NCBI GenBank assembly: GCA_947579665.1
Contig: OX388349.1
Span: 26,506,459-26,570,458 of the forward strand
Source: Sympetrum striolatum
Lineage: Eukaryota > Arthropoda > Insecta > Odonata > Libellulidae
Length of the DNA stretch: 64,000 nt
Direction of reading: 5' to 3'
Part shown: positions 50,501 through 62,569 of the stretch, piece by piece
How the letters are laid out: each line of letters opens with the position of its first letter
Numbering within the stretch: position 1 is the first letter of the stretch
Position numbers and translations under genes: made by a program
Notes under the pieces: model-generated
What the model was told of the DNA's origin: nothing
Database searches by the model: none
What the model saw: the letters and a program-made list of their open reading frames with translations, nothing else

Positions 50501-51719
50501 AGCCATTGGACACGAATTTATCTACTTCGCTAATAGCATATAATTTTCCTATCGTTCATACCTCACTCGAACACACATTTCATTTTGTAATTTTGTAATG
50601 TAAATTATTTTGTAAAGAGTATCAAAAATATTAATCACTTTACTCACGTAAGCATGGCAACTCAATTTTTCTTTACTCTTCATCCATAGTCTTACTTTTG
50701 CTGGCGGGTAAATATCTCGAAGAGGAGCACAAGCCATTTTTTAAACATACTTGTAATTGACATATTTTTATTCTTTTTATTGGTGCATAAATGAATATCC
50801 TACTGTTATTGGTTTTAATGCGATGGTTTTTAAGCTGGTGTTCCTCTCCGAGACCTATTGACAATGTCAAAGCATTAGTTTTCTATTTAAAAAACTGACC
50901 TTACGCTCAGTGATTATATTTACGAGAAAATTATTCTCGGTTGCAGTGAACCTTTCCGGCGACATTTTCTCAATGATTGCGTTCCACTAAGACGAGTGAA
51001 TATCTTAAATTGGGATTTAATTGAAGTGTAATCACATTGGAAGTCATTAAATTAGGTGTCCGATCACGATTATCATAGATGGACAAAGTGATTACTTTTT
51101 GTGAAATTGAATCGTTCATCAATTATTACATTAATGTTTCTGAAAGAATGCTGTAATTAGGAATTAATCACACCTTTCAAGCTTAGAAATGTGAATCTTC
51201 CACACACTGATATCAATTCAAAAACTCCCGATGAAAGAAGCAAAGGCTCCCCCCTCCACCACTATAGCGTTGAGAGCTGTGGAGGGGGAAGCTGACTTCG
51301 CTTCAGCACGAACCACGACCGTTCGGAAGATGTGCCTTGCGAATCAGAGTGACGTCACAATTCTAAGCTCAACTCCGCTTCGTATCCCGTGGCCGCAGCT
51401 GAATTGAAAAGTATAGATTCTATTGTGAAAGCGTAGTCCGCTTGGCATAACTTCGCTCAACTTACCTTCGCTTGGCATTTGGTGGCCACCCAGCCTTAAG
51501 GTCTCAACTCCAAACTCCCGTATCAATTAAACTTGAAAAGCTTTCGAAAGAATTATTATATTATTTGATGAATCTCGATCTCACATTTGAAAATTATGTA
51601 TACGATAGACAGTGGTATACATAAAAAGAAACATAAATGTAACATATATACCCATAATTCAGGGTAGTATCAATTGATAATTTTTCTTTGCTTGCATTAT
51701 GCAAGCACCCATTTACTAG
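47539..51719 (+). mobile_element. Array unit 5, carrying a TTAA element
   Basis: Begins with three extra bases (ttattactatatataaagc), has the first 5' subtype, and ends at CTAG 51716-51719. It is the closest relative of unit 3, shares the TTAA element at the same position, and shows the empty site for the Helitron that entered unit 3. Confidence 0.75.
50226..51495. mobile_element. TTAA-site DNA element, copy B
   Basis: Flanked by TTAA on both sides (50222-50225 and 51496-51499). Ends are GCCGGGTGGCCACCGAATAC and the complement GGCTGGGTGGCCACCAAATG. It is colinear with copy A apart from the SINE. Its hairpin is ccccctccac/gtggaggggg (about 51249-51285), shifted by one base relative to copy A but still fully paired. 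It sits about 220 bp before the unit end, as copy A does, so the pair arose by duplication of the unit and not by two insertions. Confidence 0.75.
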
Positions 51720-54700
51720 TTACTATATATAAAGCTGCAATCCTGACTCATTGATACAAACTGTTTGGCTATTTCCAATCGAGCTAGAAGGCTGAAATTT
51801 TCAGGAGTGGTTTATAATTCACACTCAACCCGGGGAAAAATCGAAAATTCCAAGATTTTGACCTAGAATTGAGCCCTGAGACGATTATATTTTTCAATGT
51901 AATTAAACGGGGAAAACGAAAAATGGCCATGCAGAGAAAATTTCTTTCGTTAATTAAAACGTTAAAAAGTAATCGTAAAGCAGTAGGACTTGGTCTGTAT
52001 TACGTCTAAAAGATTAAAATAAACTTTTCTTGCGACCGATTTTAACATTCCTGCACGAAATTCACAAAATCTTAGTTTGAACGCCAATTTTTTACGTTTT
52101 TTTCTCCTCATTTTGAAAATTAAATCTATGGCAACAACCATTGTTTGAATCGAAAAGAAGTTTGTTTACGATCCTATTTTCATACGCCATGATAAAGGTT
52201 TGATTCAGTTTTAATTATTTTAAATGTTTCTTTCGATATATGTTATTAATGAATGCTGAAAAATGTAAATGTCATCAAAATAGACAGTGGATATCTGCAC
52301 GGTCAATGAATCAATCGTGAATGCATGCTGTGATAACATAAGTTTATGTAGAGAATACGAGACCATTAACAACGAAGATAATCGTAAGTCATGTAAGTAG
52401 TGAGATTATTCTAGAATGAAGTACATAGATACGAATATAAATTTATAAATAGGGATATTAATGTAAATTAAAAGGTTTAACGACAATCTTTAGAAATAAC
52501 ATAACTGTAAGCATTACGAATCATTAGTTTCGCGAACACTATAATTTATTAATATATTATATTTCATAGCTCACTTAACCAAATACATTTATCATATACT
52601 GAACTCTCATCTAAATGAACAACAAATATCTAATCAGGAAATACATGGTATTATTGAACTATGTTAGGATATCGTTGGTTTACGCATATGGTGGATTGCT
52701 TTTCGTGAGTGAGTTTATGTGCTTTTTATTATATGCCTATTATGTTTCTTCTTTTTATTTCAATTACATATAATTATTCTGTCATCCTCTCCAAAGAGAA
52801 TTTGAAATTAAGTTATTTTTCTACGTTTTTTTCAATGAATAGGTAGTACACAATTAGTACGTAGTATATTATGTAATTCAACTATCATCAAAATGAAAAA
52901 CAAAAGTCTACACATATAATAAACTGATTTCCTTGAACGACCTTCTGATTACGTTGTTCTATGCTGCATTATTCTTGGTTAGTGAAAACAATTTTTGCAT
53001 GCATAATTATATGAATATTATTTTCCCATCTTCTCGAGACGGGCATTAGAATAAAGTTCTTTTTCTACGTTTTTGAAAGCTATTTACATAATTACGTTAC
53101 CTATTGTCTATTTGTTTATTTAATTAGAAATGGAGCTCATTGTCGTGGTAGACGCCATTTAATGAATATAGGATTATTTTGCAGTATGTCTTGCACTCAA
53201 CCGAATAATACACAGGTAATCGTCTATTTATTTTCCGCATTTTTATCTTATGCAGATTTTTATTCTAACTATACTGTGTTTCGCGTATTTCCTTAATATA
53301 ATTTTACGAATGCGTATTCATTAAAGACTCCCGTATCACATAAACGTGAAAGGCTTTAGAAATAATTATTTAATTATCATATTATTTGGCGAATCTCGAT
53401 CTCACTCATTTGAAAATTATGCATACAATAGACAGTGGTATAATAAAAAAATTTTCTTTTCATATATGTTATGACTGAAGGTTGAAAAATATTACTTTCA
53501 TCAAAATGGACAGCGAATATCTGCACGGTCAATGAATTATTCGGGAATACATACTGTGATAACATAAGTTTATGTAGAGAATACGAGACCATTTATAAAC
53601 GAAGATAATCGGAAAAGTCATGTAAGTACTGAAATTATTCGAGGATAAAATTGAAAAGTCTACACTGAATCTATATGAGGGGGATAAGAAAGCAATTTCG
53701 ATGAAATATACTCATTAATTACTGAGGCAGTACGTATTATACCGGATCAAGTCTACCTATGCCTGAGTAAAAGTAAGTATAACTGAAATTTACATAATCC
53801 TAAAATATTACTATCAGAATATTAATGTAAATTAATAGTTTTAACGATATTATTTAGAAATATTATAACTGCAAATAATACGAATCATTAGCATCACAAT
53901 CGCTATAGTTTAGTATAGTAGTATTTCACTTCATTCTCACTTAACCCAATGCATTTATCGTATACTAAATTATGTCTAAAAATCTCCTTTGCAATGACCG
54001 TTTCCGATTCCTACTTTATGGCGTGATAATTAATAATAATATTCATAACTTCTCTGATGAAAGCAGGAAGATCCCAAGTACCACCATTTCTAATACTAAT
54101 ACTATTAACAAAGACACTCAACCATTCTATAGCCAGAAAAATCTTGCTAGCCGGAATTCGTCCCTTGGTGTTGGAGTCCTAGCACAGTGACCACTTTCTC
54201 AGCTCCTGCGTCCTGTCCCGCGTGCCACCTCATAGTGTGGCTTCTTTAGATGATGTTCCTTTTAGGAGGGGAAGCTATAAGTAACGTATGCCTCACTTTC
54301 ATACTACATACATTGTGATACATTGTAACCGAAAAGCTCATACGGACAGCCAAACCCATTGCTGCCCGCCTTTCTTGAAGGACCATGTTATAATTGAATA
54401 TCAAGAAAATGTACCTTTCATTTAAATGAACGACAAATATCTACACAGGAAATAAAATGATATCCTTGAACGATGTTAGGATTATACGTATATGGTGGAT
54501 TGCCTTTCGTGTGTGAAAATTGTGCTTTTTATTGTATGCCTATTATGTATCGTATTTTCTATTTTAACAACATATATTTATTCTGTCATCTTATCCATAC
54601 AGAATTTAAAATTAAGTTAAATTTTCGTTTTTTTAATTAATACGTAGTACCTTACCATAGAGTAACTATATAGTTACTCTATGACTACTCTTGCCATACG

Positions 54701-55092
54701 CCATTTAATGAACGTAGGATTCAATTGAAGTATGCCTTGCACTGAACCAAGTACTACAGGTAACGAATCCTCTATCGATTTTTCGCATTTTTATCTTAGG
54801 CAGAATTTTATTCTTACTTTACTTTGTTTGGCGTATTTCCTTAATTTAATTTTACGTATGTGTATTCTTTAAGGTCCCAACTGCAAAACTCCCGTCTCAA
54901 TTAAACGTGAAAGGCTTTCGAAATATTTATTATATTATTTGATGAATCTCGATCTCACGTTTCAAAATAATGTATACGATAGACAGTGGTATAATTAAAA
55001 AGAAACTTAAATATTATATAAAGACCGATAACTCAGGGTAGCATCCCTTAATAATTTTCTTTGCTTGCATTATGCAAGCACCCATTCACTAG
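51720..55092 (+). mobile_element. Array unit 6
   Basis: Has the second 5' subtype as in unit 4, but its body from about 52280 on is nearly the same as unit 1, including the insert near 54150-54290. It is therefore a mosaic. A 28-bp perfect palindrome at 54656-54683 replaces about 680 bp present in unit 1. It ends CCCATTCACTAG (55081-55092), where the outer Helitron resumes. Confidence 0.75.
54656..54683. repeat. 28-bp perfect palindrome at a deletion junction
   Basis: catagagtaactat is followed directly by its complement with no loop. In unit 1 the sequence left of it (cgtagtaccttac, 35870-35882) and right of it (gacgccatttaatgaac, about 36562) are separated by about 680 bp of unit body, so the palindrome sits exactly where that body is missing. 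Confidence 0.85.
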
Positions 55093-56195
55093 TTCATGTA
55101 TATACCTAGATAGATAGATAGGATACTAATTCACAGCCTAAACCACAAGCGTGATTGACTTGAAATTTTTACGACGTATTGGCCATAACGTGTAACCGCC
55201 AGAAAAAATGTGATTTTGAACCTCGGTGCCATGGGTTCGATTCCAGAAGGCCCCAAAGTCGCGATTTTCCCCATAAGAATACATGGCGGGAATTTTCCAA
55301 AATTTTTTTGAGGCCTTTTCCGGAAAAGGAGAGAATTGCAATTCGAGGGACCGCTAGAAGCCGTGCATATCCAACGAAAATCAAAAAGACATCTTCGAAT
55401 TTTGTCCATGGTTCGATGCTAGGTCGGTGCAAATATCGGCCGTTTAAAATGCATTGCGGCGATTTTTAAGATTTTTTTTGGATCCTTTCCCGATAACATG
55501 GATACTTGAAACTCGGCACGTCGATAGATATCATGAATATATATCATAATCAAATTTTAGATGTTCGCTGATGGTCCTTGGTTCGATCCCAGAGGGCCAT
55601 TTGCACTTCTCAATGCATTTCTTACGGAGATAACGGAAACAAAATTAAGGTACTTCCCGGCATGCTATCGACATCAAACTTTGCATGATAGAAAAGCCAG
55701 TCCTTACAAATCAAACTCTGCATTCACAGCTTACAGTATTTCCTGGCTTCGACACCAGGTGTCTCTGCATTCAGAAATTGATCCGATTTTTAGGAATTAT
55801 TTTCTAACCTTTCCCAACAATATAGAAACTTGAAATTTGGCATATAGATAGAGATCATAAATAACTTTTAGAAACATGTTTTAGATTTCCAAGATCGTCC
55901 TTGGTTCGAATCCAGAGAGCCATTTACATTCGTGAAAATTAAAACGTCTTTTGAGGCAGTTGTAGCCAAATATTTCTGCTTGAATTTTCACACATAGTTA
56001 GAATCGGTGATCTTCTATTGTGCTGCATAGTAAGTTCACCAGAGAGACCCGGGTTCATTGCCAGACGATGAAATTTCAGCGAATTTGAAGAAATATTTCA
56101 ATCATTTTTTTTCTATTAAGGACCGACCCGATATGATGCCGATATAAAATTAGTGTTGTCGATCTGCTTGCAGTATGCAAGCTACATTTTACTCG
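55093..56195 (+). mobile_element. 3' portion of the outer Helitron, with ~170-bp internal repeats
   Basis: Resumes with TTCATGTATATACC and a (GATA)n tract, and matches the complement of 41253-42412 throughout. It contains six diverged repeats of about 145-180 bp, each centred on a motif like GGTTCGATTCC (near 55232, 55411, 55580, 55748, 55905 and 56050). These motifs match the tRNA B-box consensus to varying degrees. Short open frames here (55131-55432 minus, 55179-55469 plus) run across the repeats on both strands and are not supported as genes. Confidence 0.8.
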
Positions 56196-58193
56196 TATAG
56201 TAAATTGTCTTGTCCTGATTTAAGTGAGGGTTTAACATTGACAAAGAAAATTCTTCTAAATCCTTTTCTTCTTCCTGGAAAACCTGAATTAACAGAAGTC
56301 TTTCCATTATCGCCAGAATAAGTGCAGTACATTTGCGAAACGTCAGCTGCACGTCGAAGAAATTAAACTTCATCCCGTTATCTACAGCTTAACCACTTAA
56401 TCCGTGATGGCTATTGAAAAAGCCTCCATCTTTGAGTCAGAGGCTGTTTGTTTAAGACAACCGTTGAACTTTGAAGAGCTTTCCCAATTACATCCGAAGT
56501 CACTCGTGCGATACTTCTAATTCGTACATCTCTCCATAGATAGGAAAATAGCTGGGTCTTCATCTCCACTTCAGCGATCAAAGAATACGGTTTGGGAAAG
56601 CCGTGGAAGGAATCTCCCCAAGTCTCCTTATTTTGGATTCACAGAGCTCGTTAAACGTTTTCAAGACCCGGAAATTGCCCAGGGTTGTTTCTCAAATTCT
56701 TCCCTCTAAATGTAAATCGGTTTTACTCGATACTGGGGAAAGTGAACCATGAAGACCAAGGATGTCTACAGGTCTGAATGCGAAAGTTTTAATCTTTTCG
56801 AAGTAACAATGCCTATCTCTGTAATTTGGATCCATTCATGAAATAAGTGTGGTACATCAAAGGCCTTCAATAAATTATTCGATAAAGTTATTCTCTTTTT
56901 GACTAAAGTATACTTTAATTTGTAGACTGCATACTTTTTATAGATAATTTTAATTTTGTAATTAGTCGTAAGCCTTGATACATAGATAATTTGGCAGAAA
57001 TGCAAGCACAAAAAATATTCTAAAGAATGTAATTCATTTAAGAGAAAATAGTGACCATATTAGTGATAAACTTGCGCTTTTCCATTATTATTTTATTAAT
57101 AATAAAATCAAGATTACATTGCGCATTGAATTTTTAGGGGTTACAGTTCGGGATTTAATTTTCAATCTTAATCTGTAATGCGGGATTTACTATTGTCTGT
57201 TTTATTCATATCATAGAAAGAATTGAATCTAATTATACTAATCATAATTGACCGACGTGTTAGATGAAGTTGTGGTCTCTAGGCCGAATGTCGGATATGC
57301 AGTGAATGTGCTTTGTACTTGGTTAATCAAGGAATAATCATCGTCGGCGTGAACTTGTTAAACCTGCTAAATCCCTTGAACAGAAGTTTAAAGCCAATAG
57401 AAGCAAAAGAAGATACTGGAAAATATACGCATTCTTAATGGAATAGTTATGACTGCACTTGAATATTACATTCATGAATTCGTGATTCCATAGGTCTACC
57501 AACTATCAAACTGGAAAATTCTCAAAGAGATTCGCGGGCATTATTACTCCTTAAATATAAAAATAGATCCAAAAGTTCAAACTGAAAATGTAATTTTATC
57601 TACTGAAGAAGGTGCACCGAGTTTTATTTTTTGTTACAGGATGATTAGATATTCCAGATATTCCATTAAAATTGCATGCTTGAGCTGTTCAAAACCAGAA
57701 GAAAATCGGTTTCTTTGAAATTGCACCATATCTAGTTTATTCCCAAAGCGTAATCGCTCAGGTGAAAGCTGGTTTTATCAATAGAAGTGGTTGGTAACAT
57801 TTTGGTTCCAGAATATAGTATCAAAAGAACTGATTTAAAACGAATCGATTGAAATGTCAACCCATGGAATATTGGAATGATTGAGTTAGTGACGATCAGA
57901 GACATGGATTTTATCTAAGACAGTTTTGGTTGTTGAATACATGTTAGCTTCATTTTAATTAAGTTCATTAATGCTTATTTTGTAATTCAGCAACATATTT
58001 CTCGAAGCTGTACTTAATAACCGAACTCAGTTTTGCAAACATCAGTTAATATATTATTTCAAACGTTTTACGTATTTCTGGCTGAATTGTGAGTAAGTCC
58101 TTTGTAAAATTCAACCCTTTTCTAAAAAAGTAGAATGATATACAATGTATATCGTGCATGTGTTATATTACACATCTCATGATATCATATCCC
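56196..58193. other. Mostly noncoding flank, weak coding hints on the minus strand
   Basis: On the minus strand at about 56400-56580 an uninterrupted stretch reads EVEMKTQLFSYLWRDVRIRS and then IARVTSDVIGKALQSSTVVL, and 56182-56373 has another short open frame. I recognise neither, and they overlap the end of the Helitron or adjoin stops, so they could be chance. A short palindrome ttattaataataaa lies near 57096. Nothing else is seen. Confidence 0.3.
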
Positions 58194-59055
58194 AAAAATC
58201 TGATGTGGCCAGCACAAGACTTTCTCCATATATAAGATGTAAATATTTATCTACGACAGTAATTTCGAACTCTATATTCCATCTAAACTTTGAAGATGAG
58301 TGATTAATTTATAAATACTATTATCTTTTACGTCACAAACATTATAAATAATGTTTTTCAGGACATGATCGATGAAAAACGATGAAGTGGCCTTTCGCCC
58401 CAGCGCCCAGAGCGCCCACAACGTACATAATCAGCAACTTCTGGTTTATCAGTATTTCGCAAATAACTCCTACACAATCCGTGATACAAAAATATGTTTC
58501 ATACAAAAGTCATAGTAAATTACATTTTCTAAAACTTTTATAACTAATACTATATACCTAAATATCATATTTATGGAGATATTTTGAAAACCGGAAATGA
58601 GCTTTGAAGAATAAAGCTCGACTTCCGGTTAACCGATATACTCCAAAATCTAATCAACTCTAAACACACAAACCAAAATACTATATGTAAAATTTGGTGT
58701 TGATCCGACAAATAATTTTCATGTTAGAGCGCCCACAAAGTACATAATCAGATACTTCCGGTTTATCGGTATTTCACGAATAACTCCTAATCAAGTGGTG
58801 ATACAAAAATATATTAAATACAAAAGTTATAGTAAATTATATTATCTAAAACTTTTATAAGTAATACAATATACGTATATATCATATTTATGGAGATATT
58901 TTGAAAACCGGAAATGAGCTTTAATGAATAAAGCTCGACTTCCGGTTGACCGATTTACTCCAAAAACTAATCAACTCTGACAGCACACACACCACTAATA
59001 TATATGAAGTTTGGTATTGATACGACTAATAGTTTTCACGTTAGAGTGCCCACTA

Positions 59056-59123
<68 letters not shown>

Positions 59124-59257
59124 ACAGACATGATTCCGAAAATGGTCAAAACGTGTTCTAGGGACCCCAAAACATGTATTTCCGTTGAAATCTCGAAGTC
59201 GAATTTTTTCATGAAAACAATACTTTCTCTATACTTCGTATATGGAGAAAGTAAAAA
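58194..59257 (+). mobile_element. Unclassified ~1.05-kb element, copy 4
   Basis: The same family as the three copies at 25.9-29.2 kb, here as a solitary insertion between unrelated flanks (cccAAAAATCTG at the left, AGTAAAAAgggtt at the right). The CA tract (about 59057-59128) is the longest of the four and nearly uninterrupted. Comparing left and right flanks shows no obvious target duplication, which supports TSD-less insertion. Confidence 0.75.
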
Positions 59258-62200
59258 GGGTTAAGATGGCTAATATATAAATTTGAAATACAAAAAAAAA
59301 TTTAAAAACACAGTTTGAAAGAGAAAGAAAAAAATTGTGTGTTTTGTACTTGAATTTTCTTTGATGATTATTTCTTTTTTCATGAATGGTTTATAATGAA
59401 GATTTGTCAACGAGTATTTCATGAAAATGTTACCTTAAATTTTGAATTTAGACTCATATCCTATTAACCAAGCGCAAAAAGTATTTATTTTATTGTCTTA
59501 CTTTTCTTCAGTGAATTAGTTAAAGTTGAACCTTATTTTTTTAATACCTAACCTGAAAAAAGGGGCGTCTCTTAAATATTTTACTTTAACAAGACTCAGT
59601 ACATGATGATTAGGACCCGTAACAAAAACTGGGAAAACTCGAAAATGTAGATATAAGACAAATTAATTCTTTTGTAGCAGTACGACGGGAATTTAAACAT
59701 TTGGGAGTATGCTTGGCATGTATCTGTAAAATATAGTTAATTGAAATCGTCCTTGCTTCCAAAATTGGCCAGATACATTGGTGACGGACGTGGGTGATTC
59801 TTTTTTCTCCTTTAATTCCTCATGCAATAGGAAAAGTTTCCAGCCCAATAACAAAAGAACTGACTCGGGAATACTCTCTGTTTTTGCCTTCGTCTGTCTC
59901 TCCTCTGGATCCTCTTTCAGCAGATTGCCTTCCTTATTCGAGCCGATGAGTGGAAAAGTTTACTCGAGTGAGAAAGAAAAGAAGAGAAAAAGGGAATTAG
60001 ATTTAGATATCGTGCGGAAGAAGAAGGAAGTGGGATATGGATGGAGTATGTAGAACAAAACTTCTCAACCCGTTTTTGTAAGATAGCTGCTTATAGTTGT
60101 GAACTAGCGATGTAGGCTAGAAAAATAGCAAAACTTAGTATCTATTATATATAATTTATAGACCACTTCTCGTGGTAAAATGCAATTTATGACATATGAA
60201 TTAACTTTGTTAGAGTATCAATATTTAAAAATATTAAAAATGAAAATTTTACAATACTTTTATCTATTTGGATTTATTTAACTTCATTCTCTAAAATACT
60301 GAAGCATTTTACGGATTGAATAACTGCTCAATTTTCATTTCTTCACTTAATTTGCCTTCAAATGTGTTTCTTAAGTTCCTGTTGGCTCATGCAATATTCA
60401 GTTTCTGCGGTAATAATGGTACTTGTAGTTAAGTGGTTAAAGTTCCGGAATGAAAGTCGCTAAGTAAACATGAGGTATACGCCAAGTTATCCAGCATGCT
60501 CAAATATTTCAACTTTGAACTTTAGCCGCTAATATTGATAGAAAAACCGAAGGTGTCGCTTGAGCAAAGAATAATTCTCTGAGGTAGGGGGAAAAAATTT
60601 GATATTCGATAAAATTCTTTCTTACAAAAAATCAGAATGATGTGAGGTCGAGAGAGAATGGCACCGAATAGTTTACGCAATATTGATTCATATTTGGATA
60701 TCGGTAGCTTACAGAATGAAAAAAAATAATGAAAATAGTAAACATACATTTACCTGGATTTTCAGATTTTATCAAAACCAGCAAGGAAGGTGAAAAAGGG
60801 TTACAGTTTGCTTCAACCCTTATTTAGGTGCTTTTTATGCTAATTTCCCCACCTTTTACTTCATTTTTTACTCTGGGACATTTTGTGCTCCACATCGCCT
60901 TTAGTTTACACTTCCGATCTCCATCAGGAATCCGGGTATAACCATCGCCTGGTTGGCTAACGGGAATCCATTTCCATTTTTAACCCGACGACCCCGACTG
61001 AGAGGTGTCGAGCTCTCCCTTTTCCGGCTTTCGACGGACTCCATCTTCCGAGAAAATTCTTTCGAAATGCACATTTCGTGACGCACTTTGTAAATTGTTT
61101 TCTGCGCCACCGTCGGCGACGGGGCGCAGACTCTGACACTTGTTCCTCGAAGCGTTAACATATGGAAAGCGGAGAGAGAAGTCCCCAGAGGAGCGAAGAG
61201 GCAGTCAGGATCCATTTATCAGGAAACCCTCGCTCTCGCAGGCTTTCTTTTGTTTCTCGCGGAACGTGAAGGAAAGCGTTTGCCATTTCTGCAGCTCGTT
61301 TACTCCGTCGACGCTTTCTTTGTTGCGTAGAGCGCGTTTTTGCGCGGTGAAAGTGTTGCATCTCTGGAGGCGATCTAATTTGTCTGTTCGCATCCGCCGC
61401 CTTTCTCTTTGGCTGAGCCATGAGCTGATTTTTTCAGTTCATGGAACGATAAGAGAAAATATTGTCGTTTAAAGGATCGAAACGGCAAATAGTAATTTTA
61501 CATTTAATTTACAATTGTGATGGAGATTAGAGAAAAGTTAAGGAAAAATTTCAAAATGCTTGCAAAGTAAAGACAAAGAACCCAAAGTATATTGTTTCCT
61601 AAAATTATTCCTTGTTCTCATACGACCACCCCCAAACTACTTCTATAATTTCTTGAGGCATTAAAAATTAGTAATTTTTAGTGGAATTTGTATCAATATA
61701 TGAATCTATAATTTCAAATAATATTCCTCCGGATATTAATAAGATATTTTATTCATTAAATACGACACCATCCCGCCAAGTCGTGCTATAGATGTTAGAT
61801 TTAATATCTGTAAAAGTTATTGTTTCACTAAATCCAGAGAATAATATAAAATGATAATAGGAATGGTAAATACATCCACAAAAATTATTAAATTGTGGTT
61901 TTATGAATTTAACTATCAATTTAGGACCAGATGAAATACACATACAAGATTAAACATATCTCCATTTTGGGCTGCTATCACTAAATACAGCTGCTCAAGA
62001 GCTCTTTTTATTTAAATGTAAATAATTATCAATATTTATCAATATTCATTTAATGTTATTTCATTTTTATTTAAATTAAATTTAATATAATTTCATTTAG
62101 TGAATTAAAATGCCATAATGTCAGTTTCTTAATATGGAGCGATTCTCTGCCTTTAGCTGTATAGTATATAAAATGCAGTTCGCTAAGGATTTTAAATTTA

Positions 62201-62440
62201 ATCAAGAATAGGTCGTAAATTTGTTTTACTTTAAACTCTTTGACGTAATTTACTGTAAGCAAAATACGGTGGAAGTTCTACTGGAAATGTAATAGAATCA
62301 AACTATTATTCTAATAAATTGTTCACTAGCGATATATGCCAATTTTAAGATTCGTTTATGATTTAATATATTACAAATTGCTCTTTATTAATAGCAGCAA
62401 CATTTAAAACAATTTTGACTGATTACCATTAAGCACCGTC
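59258..62440. other. Noncoding interval with a GC-rich patch
   Basis: About 3.2 kb without a supportable gene. A GC-rich patch at about 60890-61440 has overlapping open frames on both strands (60901-61215 minus, 61140-61472 plus, 61155-61421 minus) but no recognisable domain, and may be a promoter-type or untranslated region. An 11-bp imperfect hairpin around gcgccaccgtcggcgacggggcgc (about 61104-61127) sits inside it. Confidence 0.4.
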
Positions 62441-62497
62441 CCTCTAAAGGTCAACAACTACGTCGACGAGGACATGGTTCCCTCACCCATACGAACT

Positions 62498-62566
62498 TAT
62501 AAATTGGATGCTGTAGAACAAATTACGCATTCAGGCCATGGTTCAGGAGGATTATCATTCCTGCGG
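62498..62566 (+). promoter_or_regulatory. Candidate TATA/Inr promoter and short first exon
   Basis: TATAAA (62498-62503) is followed about 35 bp later by an initiator-like ATTCAGG, then an ATG at 62538 in a good context (ggccatgg), nine codons, and a strong donor ctgcg|gtgagt near 62565. This layout is common for arthropod secreted or structural protein genes whose first exon is very short. The spacing is a little long, and no downstream exon is recognisable in the remaining sequence, so this is only a candidate. Confidence 0.2.
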
Positions 62567-62569
62567 TGA

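Larger units (their letters stand above)
32856..56195 (+). mobile_element. Nested Helitron: 1.1-kb Helitron split by a 22-kb tandem array of a second Helitron-like family
   Basis: The outer element starts A|TCTATTATATATAGATGCTT (32856) and ends with hairpin GCTTGCA-gta-TGCAAGC (56166-56182), 13 nt, then CTCG|T (56192-56195): Helitron hallmarks (5' TC, 3' hairpin, insertion between A and T, no duplication). Its first 31 bp (32856-32886) and last 1103 bp (55093-56195) together match a complete 1160-bp copy at 41253-42412. Everything between (32887-55092) is six head-to-tail units, each starting TTACTATATATAAAGCTGC and ending GCTTGCA..TGCAAGCACCCATTTACTAG. Joining the two halves restores GGATTCA|TTCAT as in the solo copy, so the array entered a T-rich site without duplication. 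Tandem Helitron arrays are known in other animals; this nesting is read directly here. Confidence 0.85.

Noticed and set aside
33400..54200. Recurrent 60-70 codon open frames in the array (for example 40039-40221, 48061-48243, 35142-35360, 53972-54190)
   Set aside because: They recur because the units recur; other copies of the same segment have stops, so the frame is not maintained.
33400..54200. Array units as captured multi-exon gene (several GTAAGT donors and an exon-like block ending acacag|gtaatc)
   Set aside because: Donor-like words recur, but no consistent reading frame joins the blocks across units.
32856..56195. Array as CRISPR or classical satellite
   Set aside because: Units are 2-5 kb with Helitron-type ends and differing inserts, and there are no short spaced repeats.
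60901..61472. Host gene in the GC-rich patch
   Set aside because: Several competing frames on both strands with low-complexity basic residues and no known motif.
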